A stretch of 35,350 nt of DNA from Prochlorococcus sp. AG-676-L21 (GTDB lineage Bacteria > Cyanobacteriota > Cyanobacteriia > PCC-6307 > Cyanobiaceae), in assembly GCA_003210915.1 (NCBI GenBank), contig QCUA01000001.1, positions 72,527 through 107,876 of the forward strand. Direction: 5' to 3'. Both the position numbers and the translations under genes were made by a program. The number at the start of each line of letters is the position of its first letter. The first letter of the stretch is position 1. Of the stretch, positions 27,371 through 35,350 are shown in pieces. Below the pieces are notes generated by a model. That model made no database searches. It had not been told where the DNA came from and saw only the letters and a list, made by a program, of their open reading frames with translations.

Positions 27371-27928
27371 ATGATTATCTCAGAAAAAAAGAATCTCGAG
27401 AGGAAATTTTTTAAAAATTTAAGAAATAAAAATTCAGCTATTGATATGAGAAATGTTGAAATTAATGTAAAAACATATGTTGATTCAATTCTTAGAAAAG
27501 ATTTTGAAAAAAAGTATATAGGAATTTATTGGCCACTTGAAAATGAAGTTGATTTAAGAAGTCTTGGAGATGAATATTTATTAGCCTTGCCAAGATGTGA
27601 AAAAAAACAAGAGCTCTTATTTTGTGCCTGGGATAAGAATCAATTATCTAAAGATTTTCATGGGATACTAGCTCCTTATTCTTCAAATAAATTAAGTTAT
27701 GAAAAAATTAGTGTGATTTTTATCCCGTGTCTTTCCGTTGATAGAAACTTAATAAGATTAGGATACGGTGGTGGATATTTTGATAAATTAAGGGATGATA
27801 AAAATTGGAGATCAATTCCATGTATTGGGATCTTAACTTCTAATTGTGTAAGCCATAAATTATTGACTAGAGCTGATTGGGATATCCCTCTATCAGGTTT
27901 TATTACGGAAAAAGAAATACTAGTATAG
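27371..27928 (+). CDS. 5-formyltetrahydrofolate cyclo-ligase
   Basis: Converts 5-formyl-THF to 5,10-methenyl-THF using ATP, recycling a storage folate. The 185-aa protein shows the family pattern: an early basic K-N-L-R region, YIGIYWPLENEVDLRSL, and the nucleotide-binding GYGGGYFDKLRDD, then WDIPLSGFITE near the C-terminus. The region between is divergent, so the family call rests mainly on IYWPLENEVD and RLGYGGGYFD. It lies 9 bases after ruvC on the same strand. Its product is a substrate of FolD at 10.9 kb. Confidence 0.85.
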   Translation: MIISEKKNLERKFFKNLRNKNSAIDMRNVEINVKTYVDSILRKDFEKKYIGIYWPLENEVDLRSLGDEYLLALPRCEKKQELLFCAWDKNQLSKDFHGILAPYSSNKLSYEKISVIFIPCLSVDRNLIRLGYGGGYFDKLRDDKNWRSIPCIGILTSNCVSHKLLTRADWDIPLSGFITEKEILV

Positions 27929-27959
27929 TCTATATCTAACTTAGTTATTTAATAGTTGT

Positions 27960-28385
27960 ATGGGAATGGAAAACAAACAAACTTATACTGAATTATATAA
28001 ATTAGTTGAGAAATTGAAAAACGCAGAAGATCCCAAAAGAAAATATGAATTTATTTTATGGTTAGGTAAAAAATTGAAAGTTCCAAATAACAGTATCTTA
28101 ATTCCGGAAAATAAAGTGCAAGGATGTGTTTCTGAAGTCTTTGTTAAAGCAATTTTTCAAGAAGGTAAAATCTATTGGGAGGGCTATTCTGATGCTTTGA
28201 TAACAAAGGGTTTACTTGCATTCCTTATAAATGGAATGAATGAATTAACGCCAAAAGAAGTCGTTAATGTAAATAATAAATTTATAGAAGATACTGGTTT
28301 AAAAGCAAGTTTAACCCCATCAAGATCAAATGGGTTTTTAAATATTCTCTTAAAAATGCAGTCTCAGGCAAATGATTTTTTGTAG
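27960..28385 (+). CDS. sufE: SufE-like cysteine desulfurase sulfur acceptor
   Basis: Accepts persulfide sulfur from SufS for Fe-S cluster assembly. The 141-aa protein has the sulfur-carrying Cys56 in NKVQGCVSEVFV, the family mark, preceded by YEFILWLGKKLK and followed by ALITKGLLAFLINGMN and the helix NGFLNILLKM. The start may be ATG at 27960 or the second Met two codons later. It lies 31 bases after the previous gene and 41 before hom, so it may share their transcript. Confidence 0.93.
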   Translation: MGMENKQTYTELYKLVEKLKNAEDPKRKYEFILWLGKKLKVPNNSILIPENKVQGCVSEVFVKAIFQEGKIYWEGYSDALITKGLLAFLINGMNELTPKEVVNVNNKFIEDTGLKASLTPSRSNGFLNILLKMQSQANDFL

Positions 28386-28426
28386 GAATAATATTATAAA
28401 ATTGAAATTATAATAAAAAATAACTA

Positions 28427-29728
28427 ATGCAAAAATGTAAAATTGGAATTATTGGTTTTGGAACTGTAGGGAAAGGAATTTATAAAATCCTAAAATCTAC
28501 AAAGGATCTTCATCCAATTTTAAAAGATATAGAAATCGTAGGAATAGCTGTTAAAAATATAAACAAAAAAAGGGACATTGAAATAGAGAGTAATCTATTA
28601 ATAAATGATCCTTATGAATTAATAAAAGATCCAAATGTTGACGTAATTGTAGAAGTAATGGGTGGGACAAATATAGCCAAGGATATTATTCTGAAATCGC
28701 TAAAGGCTCGAAAATCAGTAGTTACAGCTAATAAAGCTGTAATTGCAAGATATGGGAATGAAATATATTCCACAGCTGCTAAAAATGGAGTTTATGTTTT
28801 AACAGAAGCAGCAGTATGTGGAGGGATTCCAATAATTGAACCTTTAAAAAGATCTCTTAAAAGTAATCAAATAAATAAAATGGTTGGGATAATAAACGGT
28901 ACAACAAATTTTATACTTACAAAAATGTCAAATGAAAAAGCTGATTATAAGGCAACATTACAATTAGCTCAGAAACTTGGTTTCGCAGAATTTGATCCAA
29001 CTGCTGATGTTGAAGGACATGATGCGGCTGATAAGATTTCAATTCTTACAGAACTCGCATTCGGAGGCAAGATTAATAGAGATTCAATTAGTACGGAGGG
29101 TATAAGTCAAATAGATATTAAAGATATTGAATATGCAAATAAACTAGGTTTTGAAATAAAACTTTTAGCCTTTTCTGAAAGAAATCCTATCAACATTAAT
29201 GATTCTCTCTCCCTAAATATTTGGGTCGGTCCTTCTTTAATCCCCAAATCTCATCCCTTGGCAACGGTTGATGGTGTGAATAATGCCATCCTTATAGATG
29301 CTGATCCACTAGGGGAAATAATGTTGTACGGACCAGGTGCGGGAAGTGGACCAACCGCTGCTTCTGTTGTGTCTGATATTTTAAATCTGCAGTCTTTATT
29401 AACAAAGGATATGAAATCCATTGATTCATTATTATCTTTTAATTTTTGGAGAGACTGTCATATCATTGATTTTAATCAAATATCAAAAAAGAATTATCTC
29501 AGAATTATTTGTTTAGATACTCCAGGAGTAATTGGTAAGATTGGAGATCTTTTTGGCAAGAATGATGTCTCAATAGAATCAATTGTCCAATTAGATGCAA
29601 GTGTGAATAAAGCAGAAATAGTTGTGATCACTCATGAAGTCTCAAATGGTAAATTTGAAAAATCAAAGAAGGAAATAAATTCTCTTTCTGAAGTTGAATT
29701 AATTGCTAGCCAATTAAGTTGTATTTAA
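28427..29728 (+). CDS. hom: Homoserine dehydrogenase
   Basis: Reduces aspartate semialdehyde to homoserine, on the path to threonine, isoleucine and methionine. The 433-aa protein has the Rossmann motif IGFGTVGKGIYKIL at the N-terminus, SVVTANKAVIARYGNEIY, GIINGTTNFILTKM, and the active-site segment FDPTADVEGHDAADKISIL. The C-terminal ~75 residues form an ACT domain (ICLDTPGVIGKIGDLFGKND), the usual site of threonine feedback. It is monofunctional, with no aspartokinase part. ATG at 28427. Confidence 0.96.
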   Translation: MQKCKIGIIGFGTVGKGIYKILKSTKDLHPILKDIEIVGIAVKNINKKRDIEIESNLLINDPYELIKDPNVDVIVEVMGGTNIAKDIILKSLKARKSVVTANKAVIARYGNEIYSTAAKNGVYVLTEAAVCGGIPIIEPLKRSLKSNQINKMVGIINGTTNFILTKMSNEKADYKATLQLAQKLGFAEFDPTADVEGHDAADKISILTELAFGGKINRDSISTEGISQIDIKDIEYANKLGFEIKLLAFSERNPININDSLSLNIWVGPSLIPKSHPLATVDGVNNAILIDADPLGEIMLYGPGAGSGPTAASVVSDILNLQSLLTKDMKSIDSLLSFNFWRDCHIIDFNQISKKNYLRIICLDTPGVIGKIGDLFGKNDVSIESIVQLDASVNKAEIVVITHEVSNGKFEKSKKEINSLSEVELIASQLSCI

Positions 29729-29734
29729 AAAAAA

Positions 29735-29780
29735 CATTTGCATATCTCTCTTTAGCTTGTTAAACCAAAGAGAGGAAATG
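29735..29780. repeat. Stem-loop between hom and the 86-aa gene
   Basis: CTCTCTTT (29746-29753) pairs with AAAGAGAG (29767-29774) over a 13-base loop, with a T-G pair outside and a further CATTT (29735-29739) / AAATG (29776-29780) extension past a 5-base bulge. On the reverse strand it is followed by a T run. It may be a hom terminator or part of the next gene's leader; it starts only 7 bases after the hom stop and ends 11 bases before the next ATG. Confidence 0.5.
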
Positions 29781-29791
29781 TATTTTATGTA

Positions 29792-30052
29792 ATGAGATTT
29801 TCAAAATTATTAGAAAATAAAAATAATTTGAAATTTAATCCTAATAACAATTTTAAAAACCTCTATAAAGGAGCGTGTGTGAAAATTAAAAATAGTCAAA
29901 AGACATTTCAGGTTGTAGGAATTAATCCAGAGAGTAAAGTTTGTTGGATAAGAGAGTGGCCCTTCGCTTTGGAAGTTAATAAGACATTCTCCTTGGAAAT
30001 TAATCAAATTACACTACAAACCTTTTGCTCTGATACTTTTAATGAAAAGTAA
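29792..30052 (+). CDS. 86-aa conserved hypothetical protein
   Basis: I do not recognise a family. The first 25 residues are Asn/Lys-rich and probably flexible; the rest reads as short beta strands (GACVKIKNSQKTFQVVGI, KVCWIREWPFALEVNKTFSLEINQI), like a small SH3- or KOW-type barrel. A single Trp-Ile-Arg-Glu-Trp cluster stands out. It has no signal peptide. It lies between hom and the ABC genes (21 bases before the next start), with a strong hairpin just upstream. The ORF is short, but its composition matches coding DNA of this window. Confidence 0.65.
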   Translation: MRFSKLLENKNNLKFNPNNNFKNLYKGACVKIKNSQKTFQVVGINPESKVCWIREWPFALEVNKTFSLEINQITLQTFCSDTFNEK

Positions 30053-30073
30053 ATTAGTGAAAAATCAAATGTT

Positions 30074-31645
30074 ATGCACAATAATTTTTTAATAGCTTTA
30101 TTCGTTTTTTTAATTTCTTTATCACAATATTCTTGCGTTTCTAATAATAAATCCAAAAGAATTATAATTGCAAGTTCAGGTAAAATTGAATCTTTAGATC
30201 CTGCTAGGGCAAGCACTATTAAATCACTACAACTATTAAGTTCGCTTGGTGATACTTTATATGAATTAAATTCTGAAGGAGAATTGATTCCTGAATTAGC
30301 ATCAGGAATGCCAATTTTTTCAAAAGATAAATTACAAATAATAATTAATCTAAAAAAAAATATTCTTTTTCATGATGGAACTTTATTTAATTCAAATGCT
30401 ATAAAGTTTTCTTTTGATAGATTTAAAAGAATCGGAACAATGAATTATATCTTGGGGAATAAAATTAAATCTATAGAAACTCCAAGTGAATATAAGGTAA
30501 TCATTAATCTAAATAAACCGTCAAGTTCTGTTAATGGTTTACTTACATCTATAAATTTGACACCTATTTCACCTACTTATTATAAAGATTATTCTGATAA
30601 ATTTTTAAATGATAAATTTGTTGGTACAGGTAAATATATATTGAAAAGATTTTCAAATGAAATTCAAATAATTGATCCAAATTTAAATTATTGGAGTGAT
30701 AAACCTAATAATGAAGGTATTAGTTTTATTGGATATTCCAACTCTTCTTCTCTTTTCGGAGCTCTAAAAAGTAAACAAATTGATGTTCTTTTATCAAATT
30801 CAATCGATGATATTCAAAGAAATAATTTAAAGTTATTAAGCAATAATAAAGAAATTAATGAAGGAAAGAGTCCTGCTACAGAAATAAGTTTTATTAGTCT
30901 AAGAACAAATTCTTATCCCTTAAATAATCTTAATGTAAGATTGGCTATAGCTAAAAGTCTTAATAGGGACTTCATTAGCGAAAAGGTTAGTTATGGATTA
31001 AGGCAACCATCAAGATCACTTGTTCCACCCATTTATAAAAAAAATAAGAAAGAATTATGGCCAAAATATGATCCCTTAGAAGCAAAAGTGTTACTACAAA
31101 AAGAAGGTTACTGTAACGGTAATATTTTAGATTTTCCTCTTACTTATAGATCTAACGTACCTGCGGATAAACTTATTGCGCTTTCTTGGCAAGAACAAAT
31201 GAAAAATATTTTGAATGAGTGTATTGATATTCAACTCAACGGAGTAGAATCCACAACTATTTATAAGAATCTAAATTTAGGGATATATACAGCGGTTATT
31301 CTTGATTGGACAGGTGCTTATTCTGACCCCGAGGCATATTTAACACCCCTTCTAAGTTGCAGTGAAATAGATGGTGAAAACTGTAAAAAAGGGGAATCTG
31401 TTTATAGCGGAAGTTTTTGGGGATCAAATACAGTAGAAGATTTATTTCTTGATAGCGAAAATTTAAACGGTAAAGAAAGATTAGCGAAATTAATTGAAAT
31501 AGAGAAAATAGCTTCAGAATCAATACCTTATATTCCAATATGGATTTCATCTCAAAAAGCTTGGTCGCAAAAAAGAATTTCAAAACCTATTTTTAATGGT
31601 GCTGGAATTATTTTAATGAGTGATCTCAAATTCATAAATGAGTAG
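30074..31645 (+). CDS. ABC transporter substrate-binding protein, peptide/nickel (SBP family 5) type
   Basis: A 523-aa exported binding protein. The N-terminus (FLIALFVFLISLSQYSC) is a signal sequence ending in Cys, a possible lipobox though not a perfect one. The mature part has the family 5 pattern: ESLDPARASTIKSLQLLSSLGDTLYE, the FHDGTLFNSNAIKFSFDRF signature, VRLAIAKSLNRDFI, and the SDPEAYLTPLLSC late segment. Family members bind oligopeptides, nickel or glutathione; the ligand here cannot be told. It overlaps the permease gene by 8 bases (stop inside the next start region), so they are translationally coupled. The ATP-binding subunit is not adjacent. Confidence 0.9.
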   Translation: MHNNFLIALFVFLISLSQYSCVSNNKSKRIIIASSGKIESLDPARASTIKSLQLLSSLGDTLYELNSEGELIPELASGMPIFSKDKLQIIINLKKNILFHDGTLFNSNAIKFSFDRFKRIGTMNYILGNKIKSIETPSEYKVIINLNKPSSSVNGLLTSINLTPISPTYYKDYSDKFLNDKFVGTGKYILKRFSNEIQIIDPNLNYWSDKPNNEGISFIGYSNSSSLFGALKSKQIDVLLSNSIDDIQRNNLKLLSNNKEINEGKSPATEISFISLRTNSYPLNNLNVRLAIAKSLNRDFISEKVSYGLRQPSRSLVPPIYKKNKKELWPKYDPLEAKVLLQKEGYCNGNILDFPLTYRSNVPADKLIALSWQEQMKNILNECIDIQLNGVESTTIYKNLNLGIYTAVILDWTGAYSDPEAYLTPLLSCSEIDGENCKKGESVYSGSFWGSNTVEDLFLDSENLNGKERLAKLIEIEKIASESIPYIPIWISSQKAWSQKRISKPIFNGAGIILMSDLKFINE

Positions 31646-32660
31646 AGATTTTAATAAACTTTTAAATTATTCTTTATTAAAGATTTCTTTAATACCTTTA
31701 ATGTTGTGGATTATATCTACATTAGTCTTTATTTTGTTGAGAGTTGCGCCAGGAGACCCAGTTGACGCAATTTTAGGATCTGGGGCAAATGAAGCTTCAA
31801 GAGAAATTCTTAGATATAAATTAGGGTTAAATGAATCTCTTCTTAGTCAATATTTTTCTTACATTAATAATATTTTGCACTTAAATTTTGGAGAGTCTTT
31901 AAGTACTCAAGAACCGGTTCTTGATATTATTCTTAAATCTTTACCAGCGAGTGTAGAACTAGGTATCTTTTCAATATTCTTTGCAATCTTAATAGGCTTT
32001 CCTCTTGGTTTTTTGGGTTTAAAAAATAAAGGAAAAAAAGGAGACTACATAGCTAGAGTAATAGGAATCTCTACATATGCAATCCCACCTTTCTGGGGGG
32101 CAATTTTAGCTCAATTAATATTTTCGGTATATTTAAGAATTTTTCCAATTGGTGGGAGGTTCCCAATCACTTATAGCCAACCTCAAATTACAGGCTTTCT
32201 AGTTTTAGATAGTCTTCTAAATAATAATATTATCTATTTGAGAGAAAGCTTATATCATCTTGCGCTTCCCTCAATAACTCTTGGGTTTCTCTTGAGCGGA
32301 ATTTTTAGTAGATCTTTAAGAATAAATTTAGACAAGACACTAAAAAGCGATTATGTAAATGCAGCTTTATGCAGAGGAATTTCAAGAAGGCAAATTATCT
32401 TAAATCACTCTTTGCCTAATGCACTTTTGCCTATTGTTACGATTTCAGGTTTAACAATAGCTTCTTTAGCAGGTGGAGCGCTTCTTTTTGAAGTTACTTT
32501 TTCATGGCCAGGGATAGCTTTAAGATTACATGAAGCTATTTCCCAACGGGATTACACTGTTGTTCAAGGAATTGTAATTATCACCTCTTTACTAGTAGTC
32601 TCATTAAATCTTTTTGTGGATATTTTAATTGCTATATTAGATCCTCGAATCGAGTACTAA
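31638..32660 (+). CDS. ABC transporter permease, DppB/OppB type
   Basis: A 340-aa inner-membrane permease with about six hydrophobic segments. The N-terminal segment RVAPGDPVDAILGSGANEAS is typical of DppB/OppB proteins. The EAA loop that contacts the ATPase is visible as NAALCRGISRRQIILNHSLPNALLP. The C-terminal AGGALLFEVTFSWPGIALRLHEAISQRDY matches the same subfamily. Partner of the binding protein just upstream. A second permease (DppC type) and ATPases are not in the window. The stop overlaps the convergent hydrolase by 4 bases. Confidence 0.93.
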   Translation: MSRDFNKLLNYSLLKISLIPLMLWIISTLVFILLRVAPGDPVDAILGSGANEASREILRYKLGLNESLLSQYFSYINNILHLNFGESLSTQEPVLDIILKSLPASVELGIFSIFFAILIGFPLGFLGLKNKGKKGDYIARVIGISTYAIPPFWGAILAQLIFSVYLRIFPIGGRFPITYSQPQITGFLVLDSLLNNNIIYLRESLYHLALPSITLGFLLSGIFSRSLRINLDKTLKSDYVNAALCRGISRRQIILNHSLPNALLPIVTISGLTIASLAGGALLFEVTFSWPGIALRLHEAISQRDYTVVQGIVIITSLLVVSLNLFVDILIAILDPRIEY

Positions 32661-34219
32661 TTTTTAATTATAGCTTTTAAGGTCTCTCTATCTAAAAGAT
32701 GAAAATCAAGATTGTTTTCTGTTTGATTTTTTATAACTTTAATGCTTTTATTATTTTTTATATTTTCTAAAAACTCTACGATAAATTTTAAAGATAAATT
32801 TTGAACAGAGTTAGGATTAGATCCAATAAAAGATTTATTAATTTTAAAAATATCATTATTTTTGATATTTTCTGAATTATTATCATTGATTCTTATTGGT
32901 GAAAAATGACTTGATCCCTCAATAATCAAGAATCTATTTAAAGGATTAGTAGTCGTAGATAAAAAAACTTTGAATTGCTCACTTATCAAGGGAGTTATAA
33001 GATCATAAGTTCCTCCAATTAATAGTACTGGTATCTCAATTCCAGAATTTTTTTCATTTGGCCAGATTAAGCTGCCAAATGAATTAAATCCTATGATTCC
33101 ATTCGCTTTCTTTGAATTGATTATTTTCGGTAATGGAATTTCGTTTAATTGACATTGGAGTAATTTTGATAAATTTGTTATTGCAAAATCTTTTAATGCT
33201 AAATCACATCTTTTTTCAAAGTCATCTTTAGGTAAGTCACCTTCATATAAAAAAGCTATTAAGGCTCCTAATGAATGTCCCATTAAAATATAGGAATCAT
33301 TGGCTAATCCTAATTTTCCATTATTATGCGCTTTTATCACTGCATCTAAATCTTTGATACGGTATAAGAAAAAGTCAGCACTAGTTGGAATTGAATTAGT
33401 ACCTTCGATAACTTCTAAAAAAGCTTCTGAATTACTTCCTTCATGTTCTATAAATACTACAGGCCAACCTCTCACACTTAATTCAATGCCAATCCATCTG
33501 AAATTATCAATATTTCCTCCAAGTCCTGGCATAAATATAACTAGATCTTTATTTGATTTTATTTTATTATTTTTCCATAATTCAATTTTTAAAGGCTCAC
33601 TTCTATGCGGTGCATAAATTTTCTTATTAATTTTTATAAGATCTGAATCATCTTTATATACTTTTTTCTTAGAAAAAGAGTTATTGGTTTTTTCTAATGA
33701 TTTTAATTTTTGGTTTAGAATTTGTTGCTTAGCTAATTCCTTTTTCCATGAAGAAATTATTAGAATTAAATTATCAATATCTAATGAAATTTCTTCTGAA
33801 GGTAAAGCCTTTAAGATGTCCAAAGTCGAAACTTCATTTTTGACTTCCAATAAACTTTCTATTATATTAAAAATCTTAATACCATCTTTGTCATTGGGAA
33901 CCAAAATAGTATTGCTTAATTCTGAAAGAATCTTTCTACCTACCCAACTTCTTAACACTTGCCTGTTTAAACTTTCTTCTTTAAAAACTGGAAATTTTAA
34001 AAATTTTGATATCTCAAATACTTTTAAAAATCCATTTTTCTTAAACCAGTCTATTACTTCTGTAGAATCATCCTTATAATTCTCTAAGTTTAATAACTGA
34101 TCTATAGTTAAAGGGATTGACATCTCTTCGAACTTTATATTTATCTTTTCAGCCGCTATTGAATCTTTTGCTGAACAAAAACTAAAGAAACTTAGAAAAA
34201 GTATAAAAATGAATTTCAA
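32657..34219 (-). CDS. Exported alpha/beta hydrolase with DUF1400-type N-terminus
   Basis: A 520-aa protein. It opens with a signal peptide (KFIFILFLSFFSFCSAKDS), then a DUF1400-like segment (INIKFEEMSIPLTIDQLLNLE) typical of cyanobacterial hydrolases. The alpha/beta-hydrolase part shows LVIFMPGLGGNIDNFRWIG (oxyanion region) and nucleophile Ser316 in MGHSLGALIAFLYEG. The late VLLIGGTYDLITPL and IEGSSHFSPI supply the Asp and His candidates. Substrate unknown; esterase or lipase-like action outside the cytoplasm is likely. The start is TTG at 34219, the only in-frame option below an upstream stop, and it gives the signal peptide. It is divergent from the MFS gene with only two bases between start codons. 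Confidence 0.82.
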   Translation of the reverse strand: MKFIFILFLSFFSFCSAKDSIAAEKINIKFEEMSIPLTIDQLLNLENYKDDSTEVIDWFKKNGFLKVFEISKFLKFPVFKEESLNRQVLRSWVGRKILSELSNTILVPNDKDGIKIFNIIESLLEVKNEVSTLDILKALPSEEISLDIDNLILIISSWKKELAKQQILNQKLKSLEKTNNSFSKKKVYKDDSDLIKINKKIYAPHRSEPLKIELWKNNKIKSNKDLVIFMPGLGGNIDNFRWIGIELSVRGWPVVFIEHEGSNSEAFLEVIEGTNSIPTSADFFLYRIKDLDAVIKAHNNGKLGLANDSYILMGHSLGALIAFLYEGDLPKDDFEKRCDLALKDFAITNLSKLLQCQLNEIPLPKIINSKKANGIIGFNSFGSLIWPNEKNSGIEIPVLLIGGTYDLITPLISEQFKVFLSTTTNPLNRFLIIEGSSHFSPIRINDNNSENIKNNDIFKINKSFIGSNPNSVQNLSLKFIVEFLENIKNNKSIKVIKNQTENNLDFHLLDRETLKAIIKN

Positions 34220-34221
34220 TT

Positions 34222-35350
34222 GTGGTTATTCCGAATAAATTTCTTACAGGTAAACTTTGGTGGAGTCAATTTCCCTCTCATTTAAGGTTAATTACTAAAA
34301 TAAGATTCTTTGCTTCTTTTGGAGCAGGCGGAGTGATTTATTTAACATCCCTTATTTTCAATAATATTGGATTGTCAGCAACAGAAATTGGTCTAGGTTT
34401 TACGATATCAGCAATCATAGGTACTTTGACAAGAATCGTTACTGGTAATTACCTAAATAAAACAGGCAAAATTCATAATCCTTTAGTTATCTCTTCATTC
34501 ATAAGTATTGCTGCAGGATTTTGTTTAATTATTTCAAAAGATACTTACTCTTACATTCTTGGTCAAGCTTTTATCGGAGCAGCCGCTGGGATATATTGGC
34601 CTACTGCAGAATTTGTAGTCCCATATTTTTGTCAACCTATTGACACAAGAAAAGCTTATGCCCTGGTGAGGACTTTTGAGGCTTTGGGGATATTTTTAGG
34701 AGTATTTATTGGTGGATTTATGAATAATTTTATTTATCACAAATCGATTTTTATAAATGATATATTTTGTATGCTTTCAATTATTTTTTTGATTTTAAGA
34801 AATAAAAAGTCGATAAAAACAACTTTAGATAACTCTCAAAAAAATGATTTAAATCAGTTTAAAATCTATCAAGAGAGGTGGAATAGAAATACAACCATAA
34901 TAGTTTTATCTGTAATATTGATAACTACATCTCTTGCTTTAATTCAGGTGACATTACCACTTGATCTTGTTAAGGGTGGAGTTATGAGAGATGTCTTAAA
35001 TGAACAAGTTATTAGTTTTATCATTTCTTTCCAGTTGATTTTATTATTAATTTTACAATGGCCAATTGGTTCATGGATATCAAAAAAAGGAAAATTATTT
35101 GGCTTGAAATTTAGCTTAATCAACTTTTCTTTAGCATCACTTTTGTTATTTATTTCTAGTTATTTAAATATTGTAGGTTTTTATTTCGTGTTTTTTGCAA
35201 TCCTCTTAATAAGTTTAGGCACATCTTCCTTCCTACCAACATCTACAGATGTTGTTTTCAGTATTGCCCCTTCAAATAAAAAAGGTTATGCACTAGCACT
35301 GTTATCACAATGTTTTGCAATGGGATATTTTTTTGGGCCATTTATTTCTG
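34222..35350 (+). CDS. Major facilitator superfamily transporter, 3'-truncated by window edge
   Basis: The frame is open from GTG at 34222 to the window end, giving at least 376 residues. An in-frame TGA lies at 34210, so GTG is the first usable start. The product begins MVIPNKFLTGKLWWSQFP and contains about ten hydrophobic helices in two halves, separated by a charged cytosolic loop (KNKKSIKTTLDNSQKNDLNQ) near the middle. Segments IGLGFTISAIIGTLTRIVTG and GQAFIGAAAGIYWPTAEF after helix 2, and LALLSQCFAMGYFFGPFIS at the edge, look like MFS. Substrate unknown. Confidence 0.85.
   Translation, partial: MVIPNKFLTGKLWWSQFPSHLRLITKIRFFASFGAGGVIYLTSLIFNNIGLSATEIGLGFTISAIIGTLTRIVTGNYLNKTGKIHNPLVISSFISIAAGFCLIISKDTYSYILGQAFIGAAAGIYWPTAEFVVPYFCQPIDTRKAYALVRTFEALGIFLGVFIGGFMNNFIYHKSIFINDIFCMLSIIFLILRNKKSIKTTLDNSQKNDLNQFKIYQERWNRNTTIIVLSVILITTSLALIQVTLPLDLVKGGVMRDVLNEQVISFIISFQLILLLILQWPIGSWISKKGKLFGLKFSLINFSLASLLLFISSYLNIVGFYFVFFAILLISLGTSSFLPTSTDVVFSIAPSNKKGYALALLSQCFAMGYFFGPFIS

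Overview
The window is about 35.3 kb of very AT-rich, densely packed DNA. It looks like a core chromosomal segment of a high-light-adapted Prochlorococcus (marine picocyanobacterium). The grounds are: oxygenic-photosynthesis genes (petH, petG, cytM, chlI, and crtE and crtL for carotenoids); the cyanobacterial zwf-opcA pair; SasA of the clock output; a GuaB3-type IMP dehydrogenase followed by the picocyanobacterial small RNA Yfr1 and trxA; strong A/T third-position bias; many TTG/GTG starts; and very short intergenic gaps. No insertion sequence, integrase, phage gene, CRISPR array or compositional island is visible. Neither edge is a natural boundary: prs is cut on the left and an MFS transporter on the right.

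Layout. 1-2 kb: prs (partial), convergent to a small exported protein and a 180-aa lipocalin-like candidate. 2-5 kb: sasA, tRNA-Glu, an SRPBCC protein and petH, whose FNR carries a membrane helix and a Lys/Pro linker instead of a phycobilisome-docking domain. 5.2-9.5 kb: zwf-opcA-cobB. 9.5-11.8 kb: reverse-strand folD-crtE-DUF212 run. 11.9-13.7 kb: a PgpH-like HD membrane phosphodiesterase facing a small membrane protein. 13.8-21.1 kb: leuA, a divergent GH57 glycogen branching enzyme, crtL and gyrA. 21.3-25.5 kb: guaB3, Yfr1, trxA, hisH, rsmD, petG (39 aa, reverse), cytM and a TrmJ-type methyltransferase. 25.8-29.7 kb: chlI, ruvC, 5-formyl-THF cyclo-ligase, sufE and homoserine dehydrogenase. 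29.8-35.3 kb: an 86-aa unknown protein, a peptide-type ABC binding protein and permease without an ATPase, a DUF1400 alpha/beta hydrolase, and the start of an MFS transporter.

Functionally this is a housekeeping mosaic: photosynthetic electron transfer (petH, petG, cytM), night-time oxidative pentose phosphate flux (zwf, opcA), tetrapyrrole, isoprenoid and cobalamin supply, amino-acid synthesis (leuA, hisH, hom), folate C1 metabolism, and DNA/RNA maintenance. I see no convincing new multi-gene system. The items most worth a second look are the membrane-anchored FNR, Yfr1 with its promoter, the shortened PgpH-like protein, the divergent gene pair with start codons two bases apart, the inverted repeat at the cytM start, and the ABC pair without an ATPase.
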